This document shows, in pieces, positions 43,272 through 52,200 of a stretch of 64,000 bases of DNA. A program made the translations under genes and the position numbers. The stretch comes from Actinoplanes sp. N902-109 (lineage in GTDB: Bacteria > Actinomycetota > Actinomycetes > Mycobacteriales > Micromonosporaceae), in assembly GCF_000389965.1 (NCBI RefSeq), contig NC_021191.1, positions 1,117,501-1,181,500 of the forward strand, read 5' to 3'. Numbering within the stretch: position 1 is the first letter of the stretch; every line of letters starts with the position of its first letter. The notes below the pieces were generated by a model. It was given only the letters and a program-made list of their open reading frames with translations. It did not search any database and had not been told where the DNA came from.

Positions 43272-44213
43272 ATGTCCACCGGCCACTCACTGCCGCTTGC
43301 CGGATACCGGGATCAGATCGCCCTCGACCTGCCCTTCGTCCCGCCCGCGGACCCCGCCGCGCCGGAGGCGTTCGACGAACTGACCCGCGATCTGCTTGTC
43401 GCGCTCAGCGCGGACCCCGCTGCGGCGCGCCTCGGCATCACCGCCGATCAGGTCCGCGCCGCCGCCGGCACCGGACAGCGGCGCGCCCTGCTCCGGGCGC
43501 TGCTGACCGTCCGCGCACCGGACCCCCTGCCGCCCACCGCTGAGCCGCTGCTCGACGCACTGCTGGCCGGTGAGCGGGCCCAGCGTCCGAGCGTCGACGC
43601 CACCGCCCTGGACCCCGTCATCCGGCAGCAACCGGCCACCAGACACCCGGCGGCGGCCACGACCGCGGTGTGGCGCGGGGACATCACCACCCTGTCCGTC
43701 GACGCGATCGTCAACGCCGCCAACCCGGGCCTGCTCGGCTGTTTCCAACCGGCACACCGGTGCGTCGACAACGTCGTCCACGCCGCCGCCGGCCCTCGCC
43801 TGCGCGCCGACTGCCATACCGTCAGGACCGCCCAGAACAATCCCGAGCCGACCGGGACCGCGAAGATCACCCGTGGGTATCACCTGCCGGCCCGGTACGT
43901 GCTGCACACCGTCGGCCCGGTCGTCGAGCATGCCGTCACCGCACACCACGAGGCCGCGCTCACCGCGGCTTACCTGTCCTGCCTCGATCTGGCCGCCGCC
44001 GTCGACGACATCCGCTCCGTGGCGTTCTGCTCCATCAGCACCGGGCTGTTCGGCTTTCCCAAGCCGGCCGCCGCCCGCGTCGCCCTGACCGCGGTCGCCA
44101 CCTGGCTGACCGAACACCCCGGCCGCCTGGACCGCATCGTGTTCGACGTCTACGACACCGCGGACCTGCAGATTTATCAGCAAGCCTTCGCGACCTGGGA
44201 GCAGCCGTCATGA
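43272..44213 (+). CDS. Zinc-dependent macrodomain protein-ADP-ribose hydrolase
   Basis: The 313-residue protein has a helical N-terminal extension of ~125 residues and then a macrodomain. The signature NAANPGLLGCFQPAHRCVDNVVHAAAGPRLR contains the Cys157/His162/Cys164 zinc ligands of the Zn-Macro class, and ADP-ribose-contacting loops are seen in TRGYHLPARYVLHTVGP and CSISTGLFGFPK. Members of this class remove ADP-ribose from proteins modified by the partner sirtuin SirTM. The gene overlaps the next one by three bases (ATGA), so hydrolase and transferase are made together. The known streptococcal and staphylococcal loci also hold a lipoate ligase and GcvH-like protein; neither is here. Confidence 0.93.
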   Translation: MSTGHSLPLAGYRDQIALDLPFVPPADPAAPEAFDELTRDLLVALSADPAAARLGITADQVRAAAGTGQRRALLRALLTVRAPDPLPPTAEPLLDALLAGERAQRPSVDATALDPVIRQQPATRHPAAATTAVWRGDITTLSVDAIVNAANPGLLGCFQPAHRCVDNVVHAAAGPRLRADCHTVRTAQNNPEPTGTAKITRGYHLPARYVLHTVGPVVEHAVTAHHEAALTAAYLSCLDLAAAVDDIRSVAFCSISTGLFGFPKPAAARVALTAVATWLTEHPGRLDRIVFDVYDTADLQIYQQAFATWEQPS

Positions 44214-45103
44214 GTCACGCCCGCCCGCACCCCGGCACCCCGGCAGCCGTCACCAGCGACATCGCCCTGGCCGGCGAGACGATCCGGCAGTGGGTGGCCG
44301 ACGCCGACCGGATCGTCATCGGCGCCGGCGCCGGGCTGTCCGCCGACGCCGGCTACGACTACACCGACACCCGCCGCTTCGCCGAACTGTTCCCCGCCCT
44401 GCACCGGCTCGGTCTGCGCGCCCGCTACCAGTTGATCGGCGCGCCGCTGCCACCCGACCTGCTCTGGGGCTACTGGGCCACCCACATCACCGACATCCGG
44501 TTCAGCGCCGGCACCCACCCGGTCTACCAGCGACTCCGCGATCTCGTCGGCGGCACCGATCACTTCGTCATGACCTCCAACGTCGATGCGCTGTTCGGCC
44601 GGAACGGCTTCGAAGCCGACCGGGTGTTCACCCCGCAGGGCGACTACGGCCGCTACCAGTGCGAGAAGCCGTGCACCAGCGACACCTGGCCCAGCAAGGC
44701 GATCATCGACACCGTGCTGACCGCTTACGACCCGGGCACCGGGCGGATCACCGACCCGGCCGCGATCCCGGCCTGCCCCAACTGCGGCGGGCCGGTCTTC
44801 CTCAACGTCCACAAGGGCCCCGAGTACATCGCCGATCCGTACCTGCCCGCGGGGCGCCGCCTGCAGCACTGGCTCAATGACGCCGCAGACGACGAACAGC
44901 TGCTCGTCTTCGACATCGGCAGTGGCTGGAACACCCCCGGCGTGATCCGCCGCCCGATGGAACGCCTCGCCGCGGCCCGCCCGAACGGTCGTCTGGTACG
45001 GATCAACCGCGACAACCCCCAGGTGCCGCCGCAGCTGGACGGCCGTGCCCTGAGCATCGCCGCCGGCGTCGGCGCCGTCCTGCAGTCCCTCCAGCCCGGA
45101 TGA
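44210..45103 (+). CDS. SirTM-class sirtuin (protein ADP-ribosyltransferase)
   Basis: The 297-residue sirtuin has the NAD-binding GAGAGLSADAG (38-48), TSNVDALF (122-129) and a zinc-ribbon with four Cys (151, 155, 189, 192). In place of the catalytic HG of deacetylases it has TPQGDYG (Gln143), the hallmark of SirTM enzymes that ADP-ribosylate proteins rather than deacylate. The ATG at 44210 overlaps the macrodomain stop; the frame is open upstream, but that part lies within the macrodomain gene. In bacteria studied so far the target is a lipoylated GcvH-like carrier and the pair responds to oxidative stress. No such carrier is beside it here, so its target is open. Confidence 0.92.
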   Translation: MSHARPHPGTPAAVTSDIALAGETIRQWVADADRIVIGAGAGLSADAGYDYTDTRRFAELFPALHRLGLRARYQLIGAPLPPDLLWGYWATHITDIRFSAGTHPVYQRLRDLVGGTDHFVMTSNVDALFGRNGFEADRVFTPQGDYGRYQCEKPCTSDTWPSKAIIDTVLTAYDPGTGRITDPAAIPACPNCGGPVFLNVHKGPEYIADPYLPAGRRLQHWLNDAADDEQLLVFDIGSGWNTPGVIRRPMERLAAARPNGRLVRINRDNPQVPPQLDGRALSIAAGVGAVLQSLQPG

Positions 45104-45164
45104 CAACGGCAGGACCATGCCACGGTCCGGGAGGTCGTGCCTGCGTTTAAGTGTGCTCGTGCGG

Positions 45165-45371
45165 TCAGGACCCGTCAAGCTCCCCGGTGCGGAGTGCGGA
45201 GACGAAGTTGCGCCATTCCGTCAATCCCACCTGAAGCACCGGGCCCGCCGGATTCTTGGAGTCGCGGATCCACGCTTCGTCATGCCCCGGTGCGAGGGCA
45301 ACCTCGACGCAGTTGCCGCCACCACTCCGCGTGCTCTTGCGCCATTTGATCGAGGTACAGGACTCAGCCAC
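45165..45371 (-). CDS. DUF397 small protein
   Basis: The 68-residue protein has the DUF397 pattern: WRKSTRSGGGNCVEVA near the start, then AWIRDSKNPAGPVLQVGLTEWRNFVSALRTGEL. In actinomycetes these small proteins nearly always follow a XRE-type regulator (with DUF5753) and resemble anti-regulator or antitoxin partners; some affect development. No regulator gene is found upstream here, so it stands alone. The start is GTG at 45371 with GAGGAG upstream. It converges with the sirtuin gene across 61 bases. Confidence 0.9.
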   Translation of the reverse strand: MAESCTSIKWRKSTRSGGGNCVEVALAPGHDEAWIRDSKNPAGPVLQVGLTEWRNFVSALRTGELDGS

Positions 45372-45694
45372 GCGATCTCCTCACGAACGCTCAGCCGGCC
45401 GACTCCGACCGGCCTCCCGGAAGCCATGCCGCCACATGCCTTGCCCGATGCGCGTGACACGGCACTGGACGTGCGGGCAGCCAAGCGACAGTGTAGATAT
45501 TGCAATAGATCAACTCCAATGTTACTTAGCTGTCTGCGCTTGCGGTATGAGACCGGCGAACGGGGATGCGTCGCTGATCGAGCAGTACTCGTGCTCATGC
45601 CGAGAGGCGGGCGGAGATCAATGAGCAGGATGTCGATAACTGAACGAAGGGCGGGGCGATCGATGATCGCCTCGCCCTTCGCGTAGTTGTCAGG
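45372..45694. other. AT-richer intergenic stretch upstream of DUF397
   Basis: No gene was supported in these 323 bases. Around 45488-45535 the GC content drops sharply compared with both sides. This part contains the perfect 10-base palindrome TATTGCAATA (45498-45507). On the minus strand TTGGAG and TACACT are spaced by 18 bases over it, a plausible DUF397 promoter with the palindrome between -35 and -10. A hairpin lies near the end of the ABC-2 gene (about 45651-45680, GGGGCGATCGATGATCGCC). Confidence 0.5.
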
Positions 45695-46405
45695 TCAGCT
45701 CGTTTCGCCGGCCATGGAGAAGCTGCGCAGGCGGTTGATCGCCAGGATCGCGCCGCCGACTGCGAAGATCGCTGCCATCACCGCGGCGACCGGCAGCGAC
45801 ACCTTGGGTTCGAGGATGGCGGTCGGGGCGATGCGGTCGGCGATGGTGATGACGTACTGCTCGATGGAGAGGACCCGGGTGCCGCTGACGAAGCGGCCCA
45901 GCAGGCCCTCCCAGACCAGGATGTAGACCAGCCCGAGCAGGACCGGCCGCCGGGTGAGCAGGCTGAGCAGGAGGAACAGCGCCGAATAGGCCAGTGCCCC
46001 GACTGCTGCGGCCACGGCCAGGCCCAGCCCCAGCCGTACGGAATCCGCCAGCAACCCGGCCACGAACAGCGGGACCGCCGCCGTCAGGGCGCTGACCACC
46101 ACCGCCACGCCGAGTTTCGCCAGGATGATGTCGCGGCGGGGGAGCGGTTTGGTGAGGATGTGGATGAGCGTGCCGTCGTCCACCTCGGAGCCGAGCACGC
46201 CGGTGCCGACGATCAGGGCGACGACCGGGAGCACGACGGCCAGGCCCAGCCCGACCAGCACCGGGGCACCCCAGTCGGCCGGGTCCACGTCGTTGGCCCG
46301 GCACAGGGCGGCCAGGCCGATCAGCAGCAGCGGCAGGGGCAGCAGGAGCAGGGCGCGACGGCGGCCGAACAGGCCGCGTGCCGTTATCCAGGCGACGGTC
46401 GACAT
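45695..46405 (-). CDS. ABC-2 type permease
   Basis: The 236-residue protein has six hydrophobic helices in the ABC-2 layout, from LLLLPLPLLLIGLAALC through VAAVMAAIFAVGGAILAI. A conserved EVDDGTLIHILTKPLPRRDIILAKL segment between helices 2 and 3 is typical of exporters of this class (compare the SRDMRAGVLPLYFSRPLRAADYVGAKV of the other permease). The substrate is unknown. It is one base downstream of the ATPase gene and is the last gene of a four-gene locus on the minus strand. Confidence 0.9.
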   Translation of the reverse strand: MSTVAWITARGLFGRRRALLLLPLPLLLIGLAALCRANDVDPADWGAPVLVGLGLAVVLPVVALIVGTGVLGSEVDDGTLIHILTKPLPRRDIILAKLGVAVVVSALTAAVPLFVAGLLADSVRLGLGLAVAAAVGALAYSALFLLLSLLTRRPVLLGLVYILVWEGLLGRFVSGTRVLSIEQYVITIADRIAPTAILEPKVSLPVAAVMAAIFAVGGAILAINRLRSFSMAGETS

Positions 46406-46406
46406 G

Positions 46407-47318
46407 TCAGGCCTCCAGCAGGTAGGAGAAGACGCTCTCCAGGGATTCGTCGGACGGGATCAGCTTGCGCAGGCGGATGCCCGATTCGAGGGCGATGCGG
46501 GGCAGGGCACGGGTGAAGCTGCCGTAGTCGGAGGCCCGGACGGTCATCCCGGTGGCTTCGATCTCGACGCCGCTCACCGACTTCTCGCCGATCAGGGCGA
46601 CCGCGAGTCGCCGGTCGTCGGACGACTGCACCGCGAAGACGTGCGGGCGGTTGGTCATCAGCCGGCGGATGCGGCGGTAGTCGCCGGAGGCCGCGAGCCG
46701 GCCCGCGACGATCACCTGGACCGTGCCGGAGACCTGCTCGACCTCTTCGAGGATGTGCGAGCTGAACAGGATCGTGTGGCCCTTGTCGCCCAGGTCGTGC
46801 AGCAGCGCCATCATGTGCATGCGCTGGCGCGGGTCCATGCCGTTGAACGGCTCGTCGAGCAGCAGCACCTGCGGGTTGTGCACCAGCGCGGCGGCGACCC
46901 GGGTGCGCTGGCGCATGCCCTTCGAGTAGGTCTCGATGCGCCGGTCGGCGGCGTCGGTCATCTCGACCAGCCCGAGCGCCCATTCGGTGGCGGCCTTCGG
47001 GTCGGGCAGCTTCTGCATCTTGGCCGAGGCGGTGATGAACTCGCGGGCGGTGAGGAAGCCGTGCACCGCCTCGCGCTCGGCGACCAGGCCGAGCCGGCGG
47101 TAGATGCCCGGGTTGCGCCACGTCGGCTCGTCGTCGACGGTCACCGTGCCACGGGAGGGGGCGAGGAAGCCGGCCATCATGTGCAGCACGGTCGTCTTGC
47201 CCGCGCCGTTGGGCCCGAGCAAGCCGGTCACGCCGGGGGCGAGCGTCATGCTGATGTCGTTGACCGCCACCACGTTGCCGTACCAGCGGGAGACGTTCTG
47301 CAGGTTCACCGTGGTCAC
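46407..47318 (-). CDS. ABC transporter ATP-binding protein
   Basis: The 303-residue exporter ATPase of the ABC-2 group has Walker A GPNGAGKTT, Q-loop region GLVAEREAVHGFLTAREF, signature YSKGMRQR, Walker B VLLLDEPFNGMDP and switch His in LFSSHILEEVE. The C-terminal ~85 residues form the small regulatory domain seen in this group. The start is GTG at 47318, overlapping the stop of the permease upstream by four bases. It pairs with one or both ABC-2 permeases of the locus. The signature reads SKGMR rather than LSGGQ, usual for this subgroup. Confidence 0.92.
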   Translation of the reverse strand: MTTVNLQNVSRWYGNVVAVNDISMTLAPGVTGLLGPNGAGKTTVLHMMAGFLAPSRGTVTVDDEPTWRNPGIYRRLGLVAEREAVHGFLTAREFITASAKMQKLPDPKAATEWALGLVEMTDAADRRIETYSKGMRQRTRVAAALVHNPQVLLLDEPFNGMDPRQRMHMMALLHDLGDKGHTILFSSHILEEVEQVSGTVQVIVAGRLAASGDYRRIRRLMTNRPHVFAVQSSDDRRLAVALIGEKSVSGVEIEATGMTVRASDYGSFTRALPRIALESGIRLRKLIPSDESLESVFSYLLEA

Positions 47319-48178
47319 AGCGAGGCCACCCTCCGGTAGCGGGCGAGCAGGAGCAGCAGGCAGGCGAGGATCAGGGTGATCGCCTCGATCAGGTAGACCG
47401 GCCCGTAGTTGCCGATGAACAGGCCGGTGTTCGCATCCGGCACCATCCACTGGCCCACCCCGCTGACCAGCGTCATCGGGCTGGCCAGGCCGGACAGCTC
47501 CTGCGCGTTGCGGGAGTCGAGGATGTTGAGGACGCCGACCACCGGGGTGGTCATCAGGAACACCGCGACGATGCCACCGGCGGCGAACGCCCGCTTGCCG
47601 GTCAGCGACGCGATGAGCAGGCTGATGCCGGTGAACAGCAGCGCCCACAGCAGGCTGTACCCCCACGCCGGGAGCAGGTCGCCGAGCTCGGTCCACACGC
47701 TCCTGATGCCGTTCTTGGTGGTGAAGGCCGCCCCCAGGAACATCACGAATTGCGGTACGGCGAGAAGTGCCCAGACCGCGGTCACCATGGCGGCCACCTT
47801 GGCGCCCACGTAGTCCGCGGCCCGCAGTGGGCGGCTGAAGTACAGGGGCAGCACCCCGGCGCGCATGTCCCGGGAGACCAGCTCCGGCGCGACGATGGCG
47901 ACGAAGAAGATGATCAGCCAGCTCATCGCGTCGGCGAACTGGATGTAGTTGAGCGGGAGCAGGCCGGTCTGCGCCCGTACGGCGGCAAGGATCACCGCGA
48001 CCAGGGTGACGATGCCGACCACCAGCCAGGGGAAGATCTTGGCCTTGGCCGACCGGCCGAGACCGTACGCGGCGCGCAACCCGTGCACGTACATGGCACC
48101 GAACACCGCACCGCGGCCCAGGCGGGGGCCCGTGTAGCGCTGGTATCCGATGTCATGGATGACGCTGGTCTCAGACAT
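47315..48178 (-). CDS. ABC-2 type permease
   Basis: The 287-residue membrane protein has six helices with a cytoplasmic N-terminus of about 45 residues (HDIGYQRYTGPRLGRG, a motif common to actinobacterial ABC-2 permeases). The ELVSRDMRAGVLPLYFSRPLRAADYVGAK segment couples to the ATPase. It overlaps the upstream ATPase gene by eight bases and the downstream one by four. It forms one half of the exporter; whether the two permeases make one heteromeric channel or two transporters is not clear. Confidence 0.9.
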   Translation of the reverse strand: MSETSVIHDIGYQRYTGPRLGRGAVFGAMYVHGLRAAYGLGRSAKAKIFPWLVVGIVTLVAVILAAVRAQTGLLPLNYIQFADAMSWLIIFFVAIVAPELVSRDMRAGVLPLYFSRPLRAADYVGAKVAAMVTAVWALLAVPQFVMFLGAAFTTKNGIRSVWTELGDLLPAWGYSLLWALLFTGISLLIASLTGKRAFAAGGIVAVFLMTTPVVGVLNILDSRNAQELSGLASPMTLVSGVGQWMVPDANTGLFIGNYGPVYLIEAITLILACLLLLLARYRRVASL

Positions 48179-49085
48179 CAGCCGGCTCCTTCGCGGCGAA
48201 GAGTTCGGCCACCCGGTGGCGGCGCTGGTCGAGGCGGTGCAGCGGTAGTTCCAGCTGCGCGACGGCCCCGAGAATGCTGTCGTAGGTGTCCTCGCGGTCC
48301 AGCGGGACCAGCAGCAGCCGCCCGTCCACCTGCACCTGCAGACCGAGGTCGACGAGCGCGGCGGCCAGGTCCTCGGTGCCCTCGGCGACCTCCACGGCGA
48401 GCACGTCGCTGGCCGCGGTCATGCTGGAGATCCGGTCGGCGCGCAGCAGCCGGCCGCCCTCGATGGCCACCAGCGAGTCGCAGATCTGCTCGACCTCGCC
48501 GAGCAGGTGCGAACAGGTCACCACGGAGATGCCGAACTCGGTGCCGATGCGGTGGATCAGCGCCAGCATGGCGTCGCGCCCGGCCGGGTCGAGACCGTTG
48601 GTGGGTTCGTCGAGCAGCAGCAGGTCCGGGTCGTGCACCAGCGCCTGGGCCAGTTTGACCCGCTGCTTCATGCCGGTGGAGTATCCGCCGATCTGCCGGT
48701 AGCGCTCCTCGTAGAGCCCGACGTGGCGCAGCGCCTCGGACGCGCGTTCCCGGGCGGCGGTGCGCGGCAGGCCGCTGACCCGGCCCAGATGGGTGACGAA
48801 CTCGGCGGCCGACACGTCCGGCGGCAGCGCGTCGTGCTCGGGCATGTAGCCGACCTTGGCCCGGACGCGGTCCGGCTCGGTGGTCGGGTCCAGGTCGAAC
48901 ACGCGGACGGTGCCACCGGTCGGCTCGATCAGGCCGAGCAGGATCTTGATGAAGGTGGATTTGCCGGCACCGTTGGCGCCGACCAGGCCGACGATGCCCG
49001 GCTCGACGCTGACCGTCAGGTCGTGCAACGCCGTCACCCGCCCGCCGTATGTCTTGGTCAACCCTTGGGTCTCGATGAGGCTCAC
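48171..49085 (-). CDS. ABC transporter ATP-binding protein
   Basis: The 304-residue ABC-2 exporter ATPase has Walker A GANGAGKST, a Q-loop region VGYMPEHDALPPDVSAAEF, signature YSTGMKQRVKLA, Walker B LLLLDEPTNGLDP and switch VVTCSHLLGEVEQICD, with a C-terminal regulatory domain. The GTG start at 49085 follows TACGCT, a -10-like hexamer, by seven bases and has no Shine-Dalgarno, so its message is probably leaderless. It is the first gene of the ATPase-permease-ATPase-permease locus. Substrate candidates such as a drug or lipid cannot be separated by sequence. Confidence 0.92.
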   Translation of the reverse strand: MSLIETQGLTKTYGGRVTALHDLTVSVEPGIVGLVGANGAGKSTFIKILLGLIEPTGGTVRVFDLDPTTEPDRVRAKVGYMPEHDALPPDVSAAEFVTHLGRVSGLPRTAARERASEALRHVGLYEERYRQIGGYSTGMKQRVKLAQALVHDPDLLLLDEPTNGLDPAGRDAMLALIHRIGTEFGISVVTCSHLLGEVEQICDSLVAIEGGRLLRADRISSMTAASDVLAVEVAEGTEDLAAALVDLGLQVQVDGRLLLVPLDREDTYDSILGAVAQLELPLHRLDQRRHRVAELFAAKEPADV

Positions 49086-49211
49086 GGATGTCAGCGTAGG
49101 GAGCGGGCGCACCTGGCGGATCGGTGATGACCCCGACTGGACCCTGATCCACACGACATCTCCCCCTGGGGCGCACCTTTCGTGCACAAGGCGCGCCCCG
49201 GTAGGGGAGTG

Positions 49212-52200
49212 TTATTTCTTCACGGTGACGGCCTTGGTCGTGGCCGTGCCGTCCGTGTAGCCCGCTCGTTTGGCGGTCACCATGACAGTCAGCTTCTTAC
49301 CGGCCATCGACGCGGTGACCTTGAGGCTGGACTTCGTCGCCCCCTTGATCGCGACGCCGTTGAGCCGCCACTGGTAGGCGTACGAGTCCGGCTTGAGCGA
49401 CCAGGTGCCCGCGGCCACCTTCACCGTCGCGTTCTTCTTGGCGGTGCCGGTGATCGCCGGCGCCTTGGTGGCCTTCGGTGCCGTGCCCTTGGCGACCGTC
49501 ACCGCGGCCGAGGTGCCGGTGCCGCTGGGATGACCCGACCGCTTCGCGGTGATCACCACGGTGAGCTTCTTGCCCGCCACGGCGGCGCCGACCGGGTACG
49601 CGGACCCGGTCGCCCCGCTGATCGCCGTGCCGTTGGCCATCCACTTGTATGTGTACGACGTCGCGGCCGGCGTCCAGGAACCCACGTTCGCCGTGACCTT
49701 CGAGCCCACCCGGACCGTGCCGCTGATCGACGGCGCCTTGGTGCTCTTGAGCGCCGGCAGCGTCAGTGTCAGTGTCGACGGCAGGGTGACCGGGTCGGCC
49801 TCGATCGCGCCCGGCGTCACCGTCACCGTACGGGCACCCGCCGCCGCCGTGGTCAGGTCGGCCTCGGCGGTCAGCGTCGTGCGGTCCGCCGACACGCTCC
49901 TGGTCTTCGCGGTGATCGCCGGCTGGCCGTTCGCGCTGAGCCGGACGACGTCCTCGGCGTTGAGGGCGGTGCCGCGCACAGTGATCGTGGTCTTGCCGCC
50001 GACGGTGGCACTGGCCGGCGTGAACGACGTCGCGGTGTACCGCGCCCCGGCGCAGATCCCGCCCCAGTTGTTGCAGGTCGCCTCCGCGCGGAACGGGTAG
50101 CGGCCGAGCTCCCAGCCGCCCCACATGATGAACAGCGCCTTGCCGTCCGGCGCGTTCACGTAGCACTGCCGCCCGCCCGTGGTCAGGTCGCAGTTGCGGA
50201 TGGTGCCCGAGCCGCTCAGCAGGAACGGCTGCGGCAGGTCCTCGCCGCCTTCGGTGTTCGTCGTGGCGACCAGGTAGGTGTCGCTGCTCCGGGCCTGGAT
50301 CTGCAGGCAGACCGCCGGCTTGGCGCTGTCCAGCACACCCTCGAGCGGACCGAACCCGTACGCCGCCGACGCCACCGCGGGGCACTCGGCCGGCAGCCCG
50401 GCAGCCGACGCGACCTTCCAGGTGTCCAGCTCGTACGCCGCCGGGAGAGTGTCGCCGACCCCGGCGAGGAAGACCTGGTAGCCGGTGGAGCCGCTGACCC
50501 GGCAGGGCATGTAGTAGCCGATGCAGTCCAGCTGCTTGCCGGTGGCGTCGGTGATCCAGAAGTGCACCGACTCGTCGTGGCTGCGCACGCCGACGAAGTA
50601 CGAGTCGGTCGTGGCCGCGGTGATCCGGTAGCAGCGCAGGTCGTCCCGCGCGGTGATGCTGCCGGTGGCCCCCTTGCTGCCGATCGTGGTGGCACCGGCG
50701 GCCGAGCACTTCGCCCCGGCCGGTGTGGCGTCGCGGCGGGTCACCCGGTAGGTCGCCGGTGCGGTGCCGCCGACCACCACGGCCGAGTAGGCGTGCCCGG
50801 CGGTGAGCGTGCACGTCAGGTAGGCGGAGGTGACGCCGAGGCTGTTGTAGCAAGCCGTGGCGCCGGTGCTGTTGTCGTACACCGACAACCGCGCCTTGCC
50901 CGAGCCCGCCGTCTGCGTGAACGCGACGAGCTCCTGCGTGGCGTGCTGCCCGGCCGGGATCGCCAGGCAGGTGGCCCAGCGGTCCGCGGTGAACGACACG
51001 GTCGCACCGGTGGTGCTGCCGAGCTGGCCCGCCGGGAACGCGGCGCAGCCGGTCAGGCCGTCGGTGCGCTGGAAACCGAGCTGGTACGCGCCGGTCGGGT
51101 AGTCCTCCCGCGCACTGACCAGCACCCGGAACGGCGCCTGACCGGTGAGCTGGCAGGCGGACGACCCGGAGTAGCAGGCCGACCGGCCGGTGGCGTCGAC
51201 GTAGGACACGTCGGGGTAGGCCGCTGCCGTCGCATTGGTCGGCAGCAGCGTGCTGACCGTGGCACCGGCGGCGGTGGGCAGCCGGTAGCAGTCGACCTGC
51301 CCGGCCCCGGCGAACGTGCCCGCGACGCCCGCAGCCGTCGCGCCCTGATCGGTGGCCGTGGCACAGCCCGGGGCGGACGCCGGCACGAAGGTCACGGCGA
51401 ACGCGGAGCTGTCGTCGACCACCAGCGTGTGCTGACCGGCCGCCAGCGTGCAGAACGTGTCGCAGGCGACGCGCGCGCCGGCCGGGTCGTAGATGCGGGC
51501 CGAGCGCTCGTAGTTGTCCTCGGTGACCGCCCGGACCAGGTAGGAACCCGCGGCGGGCACGGTCAGCGCCCGGCACCGGATCGTGGAGAGACCGGTGGGC
51601 GCGGTGCCGAACGAGCCGGGCGCAAGGGTGGGACAGCCGGTCGGCGTCGTGAGGCTGCGCACCTCCATGCCGATCTCCGGGTCACCGTACGCGGAATACC
51701 AGGCCAGCAGCCGGTACGGCCCGGAGCCCGGCAGCACGCAGCCGTCGGGGTCGTAGTCCGGGCAGATCCGGGTGCCGGTGTCGTCGGTGATCCAGCCGTA
51801 TCCCGGGGTGGCCTTGGCCTCGACCCGCTCACCCGGTGTCGCCTCGAACGGCAGGCACGCGAGCGCGAGGCTGCTGTTGAGCTTCACCTGCGTCGCGGGC
51901 TCGGCCCAGGACGTGCCGGTGCGGTCCGCGCAACCGGCGTTGCCGGTCAGCGACGTGACGGCGATGTCGAACTGGACCTCGCCCCAGCTCTCGGTGTTCT
52001 CCACGAGCAGCGTGTAGGTGCCGTCGGCCGGGAGCAGGCACCAGATGCCGGATCCCCACTTGCTGCAGACCTCGGCGTTGGCGGCGTCGCGGATCGACCA
52101 GTACGCGCTGTTGGTGTTCTCGATCTGCACGATGTGCTGACCGGCCGTGCTGGTGAACGTCCGGCAGGCGATCCGATTGGGGCCGAGGGTGCCGGTGGCG

